Shown here: positions 32,991 to 40,698 of the stretch, piece by piece
Layout: each line of letters starts with the position of its first letter
How positions within the stretch are numbered: the first letter of the stretch is position 1
Origin: an uncultured Bacteroidales bacterium
GTDB lineage: Bacteria > Bacteroidota > Bacteroidia > Bacteroidales > Paludibacteraceae
DNA length: 64,000 nucleotides
Direction: 5' to 3'
NCBI GenBank assembly: GCA_946414805.1
Contig: CAMKPZ010000004.1
Location: forward strand, 1 to 64,000
Made by a program: the position numbers and the translations under genes
Notes under the pieces: generated by a model
What the model saw: only the letters and a program-made list of their open reading frames with translations
Told to the model about the DNA's origin: nothing
Databases searched by the model: none

Positions 32991-33719
32991 TTATTTTAAA
33001 TCTTCTGTATATGTGATCTTGCGGTTCGTCTCTTCGCCGGGGACGATGAAGATCTTATGGTTGGGCGCATAGCGGCGAACGATACCTGCATCATCGGTGG
33101 CAATCACTTTCTCTTCCGCCAGAGCGCGCACATACGCATCAAAAACCACCTCATATCGGAACGCCTGCGGCGTCTGCGCACGCATATAAAGTACCCTTTC
33201 CGGCACCTCTCGGATATAAGTCCCGGTATCTTGTACTTCGTTCCTTTGTACTTTGTACAAGGTGTCCGTCACCGGCACGGCTACTGAGACCGCCTCATGT
33301 TCCTCCAGCGCCGCAGCTATATCGGATAGGATACGTTGCGACACAAACGGACGGGCGGCATCGTGGAACCAGAGGTTCATTGGTGATTGGTCATTGGCCT
33401 TTGGTAGTTGGTCGTTTGCTTCGTCCGTATATGCCAGAATAGCGTGCCAGGACGACTCCCAGCGTTCGGTTCCTCCGGGGATGATCTTCGTCAGTTTCCG
33501 CCATCCGTTCTGTTCGCTTAACCGCCGGGCGTCCTCCATATGATCAGGATGCATCACCACGACGATCTCATCGATGCAGGGTGCCTGCTCGAAGGCATCG
33601 ATCGCGTGTTCGAGGATCGACCGTCCGTCAGGAAGAGCCAGCAGTTGCTTGGGGGTACTCCCTCCTACTCTGCTACCGGTGCCTCCGGCTAATATGACTG
33701 CTATATTCCTCATTCTCAA
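32991..33719 (-). CDS. ispD: 2-C-methyl-D-erythritol 4-phosphate cytidylyltransferase (IspD-like)
   Basis: A 242-residue cytidylyltransferase: AVILAGGTGSRVGGSTPKQLL, NLWFHDAARPFVS, VAVPVTDTLYKV, RAQTPQAFR and ATDDAGIVRRY are IspD signatures for CTP and MEP binding. It makes CDP-methylerythritol for isoprenoids; dxs of the same pathway lies elsewhere in the window. TarI-like ribitol-phosphate cytidylyltransferases are close relatives, and the neighbours here are surface-sugar genes, so that role is an alternative. The ATG overlaps the kdsC stop (ATGA). Two heptamer arrays add low-complexity segments. Confidence 0.85.
   Translation of the reverse strand: MRMRNIAVILAGGTGSRVGGSTPKQLLALPDGRSILEHAIDAFEQAPCIDEIVVVMHPDHMEDARRLSEQNGWRKLTKIIPGGTERWESSWHAILAYTDEANDQLPKANDQSPMNLWFHDAARPFVSQRILSDIAAALEEHEAVSVAVPVTDTLYKVQRNEVQDTGTYIREVPERVLYMRAQTPQAFRYEVVFDAYVRALAEEKVIATDDAGIVRRYAPNHKIFIVPGEETNRKITYTEDLK
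33230..33264. repeat. Heptamer array in ispD (TTTGTAC family)
   Basis: Plus-strand units CTTGTAC, TTCGTTC, CTTTGTA, CTTTGTA, CAAGGTG are read on the minus strand as LYKVQRNEVQDTG. Confidence 0.65.
33378..33419. repeat. Heptamer array in ispD (CATTGGT family)
   Basis: Six units (CATTGGT, GATTGGT, CATTGGC, CTTTGGT, AGTTGGT, CGTTTGC on the plus strand) encode ANDQLPKANDQSPMN just before the conserved LWFHDAARP motif. Confidence 0.8.
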
Positions 33720-33739
33720 TTCTCAATTCTCAATTCCCC
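33712..33739. repeat. Heptamer array at the kdsC/ispD junction (AATTGAG family)
   Basis: Plus-strand units ATTCTCA x3 and ATTCCCC. On the coding strand AATTGAG units form the last codons of kdsC (RIEN), its TGA stop and the overlapping ispD ATG. Confidence 0.8.
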
Positions 33740-34261
33740 CATAATCTCATCCGTGATCTCCCTGATAGCACCTTGACCGCCGGGTGTAGTGAGGATCCGG
33801 ATGTCCGCTTTGGCTCCGTTGGCTCGTGTGACGGCCTTCACTTCGGGTCGCGCGTTCGGCGGACAGCAAGGATAGCCCACAGCGCGCAACAGCTCGACAT
33901 CATTGATATCGTCGCCCACATAGCAAACCTCTTCAAGCCCGATCCCTAACTGACCACATATCTCCTGCGCCGCCTGCAGTTTCGTCAGGCAATCGGGATT
34001 CACCTTACTGCCTACACCGAGGTAGAGAAAACGCAGTTTCAGTTTCTCCGCACGTGCTTTCACCACAGCCGAGTTCTCCGAGGTAAGGATGCCGCAGGGT
34101 ATTCCGGCTTGCTGCAGACAAACCATTCCCATGCCGTCATAGACACAGAAACGCTTCAACACCTCTCCTTCGGCGGAGTAATACATACCTCCGTCCGTAA
34201 GACAGCCGTCCACATCGGTCAGAAAGAGCCGGACTTTATTTACCGTTTGGTCATTTACCAT
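33716..34261 (-). CDS. kdsC: KdsC-type HAD phosphatase (Kdo 8-phosphate phosphatase)
   Basis: A 181-residue capless HAD of the KdsC group: LFLTDVDGCLTDGGMYYS (motif I), RFCVYDGMGM, GILTSENSAVVKARAEKL (motif II), and CYVGDDINDVELLRAVGYPCCPPNA (motifs III-IV). It removes phosphate from Kdo 8-phosphate (or a related nonulosonate phosphate) for lipopolysaccharide. kdsD two genes downstream supports Kdo. The ATG and first nine codons lie in a heptamer array, and the last codons in another. Confidence 0.88.
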   Translation of the reverse strand: MVNDQTVNKVRLFLTDVDGCLTDGGMYYSAEGEVLKRFCVYDGMGMVCLQQAGIPCGILTSENSAVVKARAEKLKLRFLYLGVGSKVNPDCLTKLQAAQEICGQLGIGLEEVCYVGDDINDVELLRAVGYPCCPPNARPEVKAVTRANGAKADIRILTTPGGQGAIREITDEIMGELRIEN

Positions 34262-34279
34262 TTGGACATTTATTTGTCA
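34238..34279. repeat. Heptamer array spanning the kdsC start (CATTTAC/CATTTGG family)
   Basis: Six units (ATTTACC, GTTTGGT, CATTTAC, CATTTGG, ACATTTA, TTTGTCA on the plus strand) cover the uxs stop region, the intergenic gap and the first codons of kdsC (MVNDQTVNK). Confidence 0.75.
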
Positions 34280-35214
34280 TTAGCCAGTTTCTTGTCAAAA
34301 TACTCAATCGTCTTCACGAGTCCTTCGCGGAGCTGGATAGTCGGCTCCCAATGCAGGATCTCTTTCGCTTTGTCGATCACCGGCTGGCGTTGGGTCGGAT
34401 CGTCGGAGGGCAGAGGCTCGTAGATGATCTTCGATTTGGCGCCTGTGAGTTCGATCACCAGTTCTGCAAGCTGTTTGATTGTGAACTCATGCGGGTTACC
34501 GAGGTTGATCGGTCCTGTGATCCCGTCCGGCGTAGCCATCATAGCGATCATGCCGCGGATGAGATCATCGCAATAACAGAACGAGCGGGTCTGCGAACCG
34601 TCGCCGTAAATCGTTATATCTTTGCCTTTGAGCGCCTGAACAATGAAATTGGAGACTACACGGCCGTCATTGGGGTGCATGTTCGGACCATAGGTGTTGA
34701 AGATCCGGATCACTTTGATACGCACCTTGTTCTGGCGGTAGTAATCGAAGAAAAGGGTCTCTGCGCACCGTTTGCCTTCGTCGTAGCAGGAGCGGATACC
34801 GATCGGGTTCACGTTGCCCCAATACTCCTCCGGCTGCGGATGGATATGCGGATCGCCATAGACCTCACTCGTGGACGCCTGCAAGATCTTCGCACCGGTG
34901 CGTTTGGCGATACCTAACATGTTGATCGCCCCCATCACCGATGTCTGAATCGTCTTGATCGGATCGTACTGATAGTGGATCGGAGAAGCCGGGCAAGCCA
35001 GATTATAGATCTCGTCCACCTCTATATGGGTAGGCATGGTCACATCATGGCGGTAGAGCTCGAAATAGGGATTGTCCAGCAGGTGAACGATATTCGACTT
35101 GCTTCCCGTGAAGTAATTATCCATGCAAATCACCTCATTGCCTTGTTTGAGCAACGCCTCGCACAAGTGCGATCCCAGAAATCCGGCACCTCCGGTAACT
35201 AAAATCTTTTTCAT
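34270..35214 (-). CDS. uxs: UDP-glucuronate decarboxylase (UDP-xylose synthase)
   Basis: A 314-residue extended [23 protein letters not shown] binds [14 protein letters not shown] and the YxxxK-containing signature [14 protein letters not shown] are characteristic of UXS, and [21 protein letters not shown] is the sugar-nucleotide region. It makes UDP-xylose from UDP-glucuronate for surface polysaccharide. Confidence 0.92.
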   Translation of the reverse strand: MKKILVTGGAGFLGSHLCEALLKQGNEVICMDNYFTGSKSNIVHLLDNPYFELYRHDVTMPTHIEVDEIYNLACPASPIHYQYDPIKTIQTSVMGAINMLGIAKRTGAKILQASTSEVYGDPHIHPQPEEYWGNVNPIGIRSCYDEGKRCAETLFFDYYRQNKVRIKVIRIFNTYGPNMHPNDGRVVSNFIVQALKGKDITIYGDGSQTRSFCYCDDLIRGMIAMMATPDGITGPINLGNPHEFTIKQLAELVIELTGAKSKIIYEPLPSDDPTQRQPVIDKAKEILHWEPTIQLREGLVKTIEYFDKKLANDK

Positions 35215-35238
35215 ATATTATATTTTTGAGCTTTAAGA

Positions 35239-35294
35239 ATTCAGCGTTCAGCTTTCAGCATTCAGTTTTCTGATGGCTGACGGCTGACGGCTTA
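35239..35294. repeat. Heptamer array with two opposed halves between uxs and a GT2 gene
   Basis: The units ATTCAGC, GTTCAGC, TTTCAGC, ATTCAGT, TTTCTGA, TGGCTGA, CGGCTGA, CGGCTTA run consecutively. The first half carries TCAGC on the plus strand and the second on the minus strand, so the array can fold on itself. The final unit contains the stop codon (TAA) of the upstream GT2. Confidence 0.8.
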
Positions 35295-36290
35295 TTTATA
35301 CAGTTCTTCTTGTTTTTTCTTTCTTGCTTTATGGGTCAGGCACTCGCTCAGGAACCCGAGACCGTACCCGAAGGTCTGAATATACGCCGTAGCGATAGAA
35401 AGGAAGGCTATTTTGAGCGAACGGTTCTTAATCAGAGACTCGCAGAAGATACCGAGTATATAAACCGCTACCGGCGAAAGCGCGACGAGCGCCCATCTCC
35501 AATCGAAGAAAGCCAGCACTATTGCCGCCAACAGCAATGCCAGATGGCCTATTACAAAGAGCGCCGGCAGTATATAGACCAGTTTGAGCGAACCCGGGTG
35601 TATCTCCGAGAGCAGCACACGGCCGCGGCCGAACGTATTCACCTGACGGAAGAACTTATGCAGATCCACACGGCGCTTATGATACACATACGCCTCCGGT
35701 ATCAGCGTTGTCTCGAATCCCGCCTGCTGAATACGGATCGACAGGTCGATATCTTCGCCGATCATGTTTTTGTAACCTCCTACTTTCTCGAAACAACGCC
35801 GCGAGATACCCATATTAAAAGATCGGGGAGAGAACTTCTTCCTGTTCTTCGTTCCTCCGCGTACGCCGCCGGTGGTCATGAACGAGGTCATAGAGTAATT
35901 GATCGCTTTCTGGACATCCGAGAAACTGTTATCCGCCGCATCAGGACCTCCGTAGCAGTCAACGGGGTTTTTCTCCAGTTCTTTCCGAACCGTAGCAATA
36001 TACTGCGGCGGAACGATGATATCGGAGTCGTAGATGACAAACCAGTCGCCGGAAGCCCGTTCGATACCGTAGTTGCGGGTCTCGGAGCGGCCTGAGTTAG
36101 GCTTGAAATAATAATGCAGGTCCAAGCGGTCCGCATATTTGCGGCAGACCTCTTCGCAAGGCACCGACGAACCGTCTTCGATGATCAGCACCTCAAATCC
36201 TTTATCGGTCTGACGGGTCAGGCTCTCTAACAGTTCGTCCACCTCGTCCGGACGGTTATAAACCGGTACTATGATTGAAAAGCGTTCCAT
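35292..36290 (-). CDS. Glycosyltransferase family 2 with C-terminal membrane helices
   Basis: A 332-residue enzyme: FSIIVPVYNRPDEVDELLESL, VLIIEDGSSVPCEEV, NSGRSETRNYGIERASGDWFVIYDSDIIVPP (DxD), then MGISRRCFEKVGGYKNMIGEDIDLSIRI (ED motif). Two or three hydrophobic helices follow after about residue 225. ATG at 36290 overlaps thiL by 22 bases and gives the standard N-terminus. The stop lies in a heptamer array. Confidence 0.88.
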   Translation of the reverse strand: MERFSIIVPVYNRPDEVDELLESLTRQTDKGFEVLIIEDGSSVPCEEVCRKYADRLDLHYYFKPNSGRSETRNYGIERASGDWFVIYDSDIIVPPQYIATVRKELEKNPVDCYGGPDAADNSFSDVQKAINYSMTSFMTTGGVRGGTKNRKKFSPRSFNMGISRRCFEKVGGYKNMIGEDIDLSIRIQQAGFETTLIPEAYVYHKRRVDLHKFFRQVNTFGRGRVLLSEIHPGSLKLVYILPALFVIGHLALLLAAIVLAFFDWRWALVALSPVAVYILGIFCESLIKNRSLKIAFLSIATAYIQTFGYGLGFLSECLTHKARKKKQEELYK

Positions 36291-37348
36291 CCTTGTGCTT
36301 TTAGCGCTATCTCTTCGCCGTTGCGGCCCACGAGATTGCATCCGTATTCGGGTTTGGTGATATGTCCGATGATATAGAGGTCGTCAATCGGAATCAGTTT
36401 CTCATAATCGTCCAGCGAACAGGTGAAGAGCAGTTCGTAATCCTCACCGCCGTTCAGCGCACAGGTGACGATATTGAGGTTCATCTCTTCCGCCAGCGCT
36501 GCTGCCTCATAGTCGATCGGCAGTTTGTCCTCGTAGATACAGCACCCGACGCCGGACTGCGAACAGATATGCATCAGTTCGGACGAGAGACCGTCCGACA
36601 CATCCATCATCGCCGTCGGTTTGACTCCTGCCTTACGCAGCGCCTCGATCATATCCCTCCGTGCCTCGGGTTTGAGTTGCCGCTCCAAGAGGTATTCGCG
36701 GCCCTCGAAGGCATCGGGCGTTTGAAGGTTGGAGGTCGTTTGAGGGTTTGAAGTTGTTTGAGGTTGGTTGAGATTGTTTTGCAAAGCAAAAACAAGGCGC
36801 TCCCGCTCCAGCAACTGGAGACCCATATACGCCGTACCGAGGTTGCCGGACACGCAGATCAGGTCGTTCAGTTTGGCGCCGTTGCGATAGACAATATCTT
36901 TTGCCGCCGCCACGCCCAGACAGGTGATCGAGATCGTCAGCCCCGTCATGGACGCGCATGTGTCTCCGCCTACTATATCCACGCCGTAGCGCTCACAGGC
37001 GAGACGGATACCCGAATAAAGCGCCTCAATGTCCTCCACCGAGAAACGCTTGCTGATACCCAACGACACCGTGATCTGGGTCGGAGTACCGTTCATCGCA
37101 TAGATATCCGAGAAATTGACTACCGCCGCCTTGTATCCTAAGTGTTTGAGAGGCACGTACTCCAAGTTGAAATGCACACCCTCCAACAGCATATCCGTCG
37201 TCATGAGCACTTTCTTGCTGCCGAAATCCATCACGGCGCAGTCGTCGCCAACCGCTTTCTTCGTAGAGGATTGCACCGGTTTGAGATCCTTGGTTAATTT
37301 CCTGATTAACCCGAACTCACCCATCGTTGAAATTTCCGTTCTTTGCAT
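36269..37348 (-). CDS. thiL: Thiamine-monophosphate kinase
   Basis: A 359-residue AIR-synthase-superfamily kinase: FGLIRKL at the start, GDDCAVMDFG, TTDMLLEGVHFN, KAAVVNFSDIYAMNGTPTQ, GGDTCAS, MDVSDGLSSELMHI and NGGEDYELLFTC. It phosphorylates thiamine monophosphate to the cofactor. The ATG at 37348 is chosen because the longer frame would start inside the promoter. A 63-base low-complexity insert encodes NNLNQPQTTSNPQTTSNLQT. No TPP riboswitch is visible in the short leader. Confidence 0.92.
   Translation of the reverse strand: MQRTEISTMGEFGLIRKLTKDLKPVQSSTKKAVGDDCAVMDFGSKKVLMTTDMLLEGVHFNLEYVPLKHLGYKAAVVNFSDIYAMNGTPTQITVSLGISKRFSVEDIEALYSGIRLACERYGVDIVGGDTCASMTGLTISITCLGVAAAKDIVYRNGAKLNDLICVSGNLGTAYMGLQLLERERLVFALQNNLNQPQTTSNPQTTSNLQTPDAFEGREYLLERQLKPEARRDMIEALRKAGVKPTAMMDVSDGLSSELMHICSQSGVGCCIYEDKLPIDYEAAALAEEMNLNIVTCALNGGEDYELLFTCSLDDYEKLIPIDDLYIIGHITKPEYGCNLVGRNGEEIALKAQGWNAFQS
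36720..36782. repeat. Heptamer array in thiL (GGTTTGA family)
   Basis: About nine 7-base units (GTTTGAA, GGTTGGA, GGTCGTT, TGAGGGT, TTGAAGT, TGTTTGA, GGTTGGT, TGAGATT, GTTTTGC) total 63 bases. They are translated as a Gln/Thr/Asn-rich loop between LQLLERERLVFAL and DAFEGREYLLERQ. Confidence 0.75.
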
Positions 37349-37366
37349 ATTTAACCGAATTAGCGT

Positions 37367-37398
37367 GCAAAGGTACAAAAAAACTTTTATATATGCAA
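37367..37398 (-). promoter_or_regulatory. Bacteroidota-type promoter for thiL
   Basis: On the minus strand TACCTTTGC (37375-37367) and TTG (37398-37396) are 20 bases apart; the -33 box is extended as CTTGCATATA. The promoter overlaps the last codons of the upstream ABC gene. Confidence 0.65.
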
Positions 37399-38130
37399 GT
37401 TTTTCAGGTAAAAAAATACATCCATGCCAAAAGCCTGTGTAAAAGCGTCCGCTTCGCGGAGGGCTTGAGGCGTGTCCAGCCGGATGCCTTTGCGGGGCGT
37501 CATGAGAAGAATCCGGTCGGAGAGCGAAAGCGCCAGATCCAGTTCATGCGTGGAGATCAGGATAGTCTTCTGCCGGTCGTGCGCCAGACGGCGGAGCAGT
37601 TTCAGCACCAGTATACGGTGCGGCAGATCCAGATACGCCGTAGGTTCATCCAGAAGGATGACCGGTGTCTGCTGCGCAAGGGCCTTGGCAATCAGGATCC
37701 GCTGTTTCTCTCCGTCCGAATGGGCGTTGAAGAAAGTAGCCGCTACCGTCTCCGGCTGATCGAATCCTACGGATTGCAGGCTCTCTGCAATGATCCGTTC
37801 GTCCTCGTCCGACAGACCGCCGAGGAACGATGTGTAGGGATACCGCCCCATCGCCACCACATCATGCACCGTGGTGTTCTCCAGCGACAACCGCTCCGTC
37901 AGCACCAGTGCCATCCGCTCTACTGCCAGCTCTCCCTCCAGCGCCGGCTGCAGACCCGCCAGCGTACGAAGCAGTGTCGATTTGCCGCAACCGTTAGGAC
38001 CTAACATACACACCATCTCACCCTCGTAGAGCGAGAAAGTCAGACCGGACTGGACACACATTGGTGACCGGTGGCCGGTGGTTTTGTAACCAATCGCCAA
38101 GTTATTCGTAGAAATAGATACGTTGGACAC
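37387..38130 (-). CDS. FecE/BtuD-like ABC transporter ATP-binding protein
   Basis: A 247-residue ABC ATPase: Walker A GPNGCGKST, Q-loop region, signature HSDGEKQRI (SDGE variant, normal for Bacteroidota FecE types), Walker B VILLDEPTAYLD and switch ISTHELDLAL. The family energises import of iron chelates or cobalamin. No permease or binding protein is adjacent, so the substrate is open. The start is GTG at 38130, overlapping murF-alr by 29 bases. Residues 16-24 (KTTGHRSPM) contain a short heptamer array. Confidence 0.85.
   Translation of the reverse strand: MSNVSISTNNLAIGYKTTGHRSPMCVQSGLTFSLYEGEMVCMLGPNGCGKSTLLRTLAGLQPALEGELAVERMALVLTERLSLENTTVHDVVAMGRYPYTSFLGGLSDEDERIIAESLQSVGFDQPETVAATFFNAHSDGEKQRILIAKALAQQTPVILLDEPTAYLDLPHRILVLKLLRRLAHDRQKTILISTHELDLALSLSDRILLMTPRKGIRLDTPQALREADAFTQAFGMDVFFYLKNLHI
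38062..38082. repeat. Heptamer array in the ABC ATPase gene
   Basis: TGGTGAC, CGGTGGC and CGGTGGT on the plus strand, followed by a decayed unit; translated as KTTGHRSP near the N-terminus. Confidence 0.6.
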
Positions 38131-40018
38131 GGCGTGAGACGGATGTTAGTATTTCATAGGTTATTGTACCGAGTTTGTCTGCCAGTTCCTCCAGCGGCAT
38201 ATGTTCGCCGAAGACCTCAACTATATCTCCGGGGCGGGCGTCAGCGCCTGTCACATCGATCATTGCCTGATCCATGCACACGTTACCCACTACGGGGCAG
38301 CGTTTGCCGCGCACCCACACTTCGCCGCCGTAGTTCGAGAACCGGCGGTCAAAACCGTCCGCATAGCCGATCGGGATAACCGCTATCGTACGGTCTTCGT
38401 CCAGTTTCGTATGACGGCCGTAACCGATGGTTTCTCCGGCTTTGACGGTCTTGACGGACAGGATCGTGGTCTCCAAGGTACAGACATTGCGCAGTCGGGC
38501 TCCTGCGAACGAGAAGCCGTACAGACCGATGCCCAGACGGCACATGTCAAACTGATAGTCCGTGAAACGCTCTATGCCTGCGGAGTTCAGAATGTGTTTG
38601 AGGACAGACCGTCCTTCGGGCAGACCGGATTTGAGAGTCTCTGCACATTCGTCGAAATAGCGGATCTGCGAAAGGGTGAAATCGTCGAACTGCGGTTCGT
38701 CAGAGCCTGCGAGGTGGGAGAAGACGGACGCTACGCGAACCGCTTTCTGTCCTTTCAGTTTGTCCACCAGCCACGGGATATCTTCTTTGTAGAAACCCAG
38801 ACGGTGCATTCCCGAATCGATCTTCACATGCACCGGATAGTGCTCCAGACCCTTTGCTTCAGCCGCTGCGATCACGGTCTTGAGCGACTGGTGGGAATAG
38901 ACATTCGGCTCCAGATTGTTCTCCAGGATCAGGTCCATTGCCGCCACTTCAGGATCCATCACAATGACCGGCAGGGTGATTCCCGCACGCCGCAGTTCCA
39001 CACCTTCATCCGCCACCGCTACAGCCAAGTAGTCAACCCATTTACCATTTGGACATTTACCATTTACCATTGTGCCGTTCATCCCTTGCAGGGCTTTGGA
39101 GACCTCCACGCTTCCTGCGCCGTAGGCAAAGGCTTTTACCATGCAGGTCAGTTTGGTCTCCGGCTTGAGCAGCGAACGGAAATAACGCACATTGTCCACC
39201 AGCGCAGAGAGGTTCACCTTGAGCACCGTCTCGTGCGTCTGGTGCAGGATCCGCGAAGCGATCGTCTCTTCGTCGTAACCCAGCGCACGCATCACAGCCG
39301 CACAGGTGCGGACGTTCTGGTGCGTCGGATCTTCGATCACCTGCTCCGCATGCACAAAGAGCTTCATCTTCTCCGCACGTTTCTGCTCCAGCGAAACGAA
39401 GTTCTCGTCGTGCTCATGGCCGATATAAGTGATCACGCCTATCGTGGGACGGATGATCCGCTCCAGTTTCTCCATCTCCCCGGGCTGACTGATGCCTGCC
39501 TCGAAGATGGCAAGCGGGGCTTTAAGGGTCTTTGAGTCCTTAAGGTCGTTAGGGTCGTTAGGGTCCTTAGGGTCTTTAAGGAGTTTCTCCAACTGCCAGA
39601 CGCTAAGCGGCACGCCTATCTGCGAGTTATAGGACTTAGGTGAACGAACCACCGTATAATCGTCTTTGAGCAACTGGTACAGCCATTCCTTGACAACCGT
39701 CTTGCCGTTCGAACCCGTGACACCGATCACCGGGCCGTGGAAACGGCTCCGCACATACGCCGCCAGCGCCTGCAATCCTGCTACCGCATCGCCGGTGACA
39801 AACGCCTGCACGCCTTTTGCGCGCAGTTCGGGTATATACGCGGCGCCGTCGTTCTTCTCTGTCTTGATAGCAAAAAACAGCGTCTCCGCGGCTGACTGCT
39901 GATGACTGACGGCTGACAGCCGGCGGCTGTCCGTCAGCAGATAGCGGATCTCCAGATCATCCGGACCCTCCACCTCCGCTATTCCGCCGATTACTTGTCT
40001 TATTTCCGATAATTTCAT
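38102..40018 (-). CDS. MurF-alanine racemase fusion with a reduced MurF part
   Basis: A 638-residue protein. Residues 1 to about 257 are MurF-like: N-terminal UDP-MurNAc-binding domain, ATP P-loop TGSNGKTVVKEW near 103, SYNSQIGVPLSV and EAGISQPGEMEKL. Then the chain passes from EDPTHQNVRTCAAVMRALGYDEETIASRIL straight into the racemase. Residues about 258-638 are a complete alanine racemase: MVKAFAYGAGS (PLP Lys near 294), DSGMHRLGF, IGYGRHTK and VGNVCMDQ. Bacteroidota fusions are normally about 820-840 residues, so roughly 200 residues of MurF (late central and C-terminal domains) are missing. Racemase activity is expected; ligase activity is doubtful. Confidence 0.85.
   Translation of the reverse strand: MKLSEIRQVIGGIAEVEGPDDLEIRYLLTDSRRLSAVSHQQSAAETLFFAIKTEKNDGAAYIPELRAKGVQAFVTGDAVAGLQALAAYVRSRFHGPVIGVTGSNGKTVVKEWLYQLLKDDYTVVRSPKSYNSQIGVPLSVWQLEKLLKDPKDPNDPNDLKDSKTLKAPLAIFEAGISQPGEMEKLERIIRPTIGVITYIGHEHDENFVSLEQKRAEKMKLFVHAEQVIEDPTHQNVRTCAAVMRALGYDEETIASRILHQTHETVLKVNLSALVDNVRYFRSLLKPETKLTCMVKAFAYGAGSVEVSKALQGMNGTMVNGKCPNGKWVDYLAVAVADEGVELRRAGITLPVIVMDPEVAAMDLILENNLEPNVYSHQSLKTVIAAAEAKGLEHYPVHVKIDSGMHRLGFYKEDIPWLVDKLKGQKAVRVASVFSHLAGSDEPQFDDFTLSQIRYFDECAETLKSGLPEGRSVLKHILNSAGIERFTDYQFDMCRLGIGLYGFSFAGARLRNVCTLETTILSVKTVKAGETIGYGRHTKLDEDRTIAVIPIGYADGFDRRFSNYGGEVWVRGKRCPVVGNVCMDQAMIDVTGADARPGDIVEVFGEHMPLEELADKLGTITYEILTSVSRRVQRIYFYE
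39039..39073. repeat. Heptamer array in the racemase part (CATTTAC/CATTTGG family)
   Basis: Five units (CATTTAC, CATTTGG, ACATTTA, CCATTTA, CCATTGT on the plus strand) encode GTMVNGKCPNGKW before DYLAVAVADEG. Confidence 0.8.
39522..39584. repeat. Nonamer array in the MurF part
   Basis: Seven 9-base units (TTAAGGGTC, TTTGAGTCC, TTAAGGTCG, TTAGGGTCG, TTAGGGTCC, TTAGGGTCT, TTAAGGAGT). Each is three codons, encoding the tripeptide repeats KDPKDPNDPNDLKDSKTL. Confidence 0.85.
39889..39923. repeat. Heptamer array in the MurF part (CAGCC family)
   Basis: Five units (CGGCTGA, CTGCTGA, TGACTGA, CGGCTGA, CAGCCGG on the plus strand), translated as LSAVSHQQSAA between TDSRR and ETLFFAI. Confidence 0.8.
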
Positions 40019-40048
40019 ATTCTGCTTCTGACTGAATAGATTTAGCGT

Positions 40049-40080
40049 GCAAAGGTACTGCTTTTTTTTGACATATGCAA
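40049..40080 (-). promoter_or_regulatory. Bacteroidota-type promoter for murF-alr
   Basis: On the minus strand TACCTTTGC (40057-40049) with TTG (40080-40078) 20 bases upstream, extended as TTTGCATATGTCA. The sequence around it is strikingly similar to the plus-strand promoters at 42189 and 51979. Confidence 0.7.
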
Positions 40081-40162
40081 ATTTAATTTTTACAACAAAA
40101 TATGTATATATACTATGTATATATACAGTAAAAGCATATTTGTGACAAAATGGCGGTCTCAT

Positions 40163-40206
40163 CTTATGGTGATCCTATGGTGATTCTGTGGTGGTCTTAT
40201 GGTTTG
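40163..40206. repeat. Four 11-base tandem units in the divergent intergenic region
   Basis: CTTATGGTGAT, CCTATGGTGAT, TCTGTGGTGGT and CTTATGGTTTG follow one another directly. The TATGGT core recalls the 11-mers at 14463. Confidence 0.7.
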
Positions 40207-40220
40207 AACAGCACTTTGAC

Positions 40221-40332
40221 AGGGAAAGGGTGGTGGAAGGGAGGGGGAAAGGCAGTGGAAGGGAGGCGGCAGGGAGAGAGAGCGGAAGCGGAAAGGAGGG
40301 GGACAGGAGGGGCGGACGAAGAAAGGCAAGAT
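40221..40332. other. Purine-rich, G-run-rich tract in the 680-base divergent gap
   Basis: About 110 bases that are overwhelmingly A and G with many GGG runs (for example at 40222, 40228, 40241 and 40261). No gene is supported here in either direction. The tract could form a quadruplex or triplex. It lies between the murF-alr promoter and the promoter at 40426. Confidence 0.6.
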
Positions 40333-40425
40333 GGGACATACCGGAAAATCCAGAGAAGCCAGACCGCTACGCTGATCCGGGGAAGCGAGGTATTGAGGGC
40401 GGGGGAATAAAAAAACACAGGAATA

Positions 40426-40458
40426 TTTGCATATATCAGAAAAATGTTGTATCTTTGC
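40426..40458 (+). promoter_or_regulatory. Bacteroidota-type promoter for the paralogous-domain protein
   Basis: TTTG (40426-40429) within TTTGCATATATCAGAAAA, and TATCTTTGC (40450-40458), spaced 20 bases. Expected transcription starts at about 40465, giving a leader of about 235 bases that contains the 44-base repeats. Confidence 0.72.
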
Positions 40459-40486
40459 GCCGTTTTTAAAGAGAGAGGGATTAAGG

Positions 40487-40684
40487 AGGAGGTTGACAAA
40501 ACAAACAGGTACACAAATGAGGAGGTTGACAAAACAAACAAGTACGTTGCAAAACAAATAAGCAGGAGGTTGATAAAACAAACAGGTACGTTACAAAACA
40601 AACAAGCAGGAGGTTGACAAAACATACAGGTACGTTGCAAAAACAACAAGCAGGAGGTTGACAAAACAAACAAATACACAAATG
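40487..40684. repeat. Five tandem units of 33 or 44 bases in the leader
   Basis: Units start at 40487, 40520, 40564, 40608 and 40652, with lengths 33, 44, 44, 44 and 33. Each begins AGGAGGTTGA(C/T)AAAAC, and the outer two lack the 11-base GTTGCAAAACA-like block. A degenerate sixth start (AGGAGAATAA) lies just before the ATG at 40699. AGGAGG is a strong Shine-Dalgarno match, unusual in Bacteroidota. Confidence 0.85.
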
Positions 40685-40698
40685 AGGAGAATAAAATC

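Noticed and set aside
40487..40684. CRISPR array
   Set aside because: Units are contiguous with no unique spacers, and no cas gene is in the window. The same applies to the heptamer arrays.
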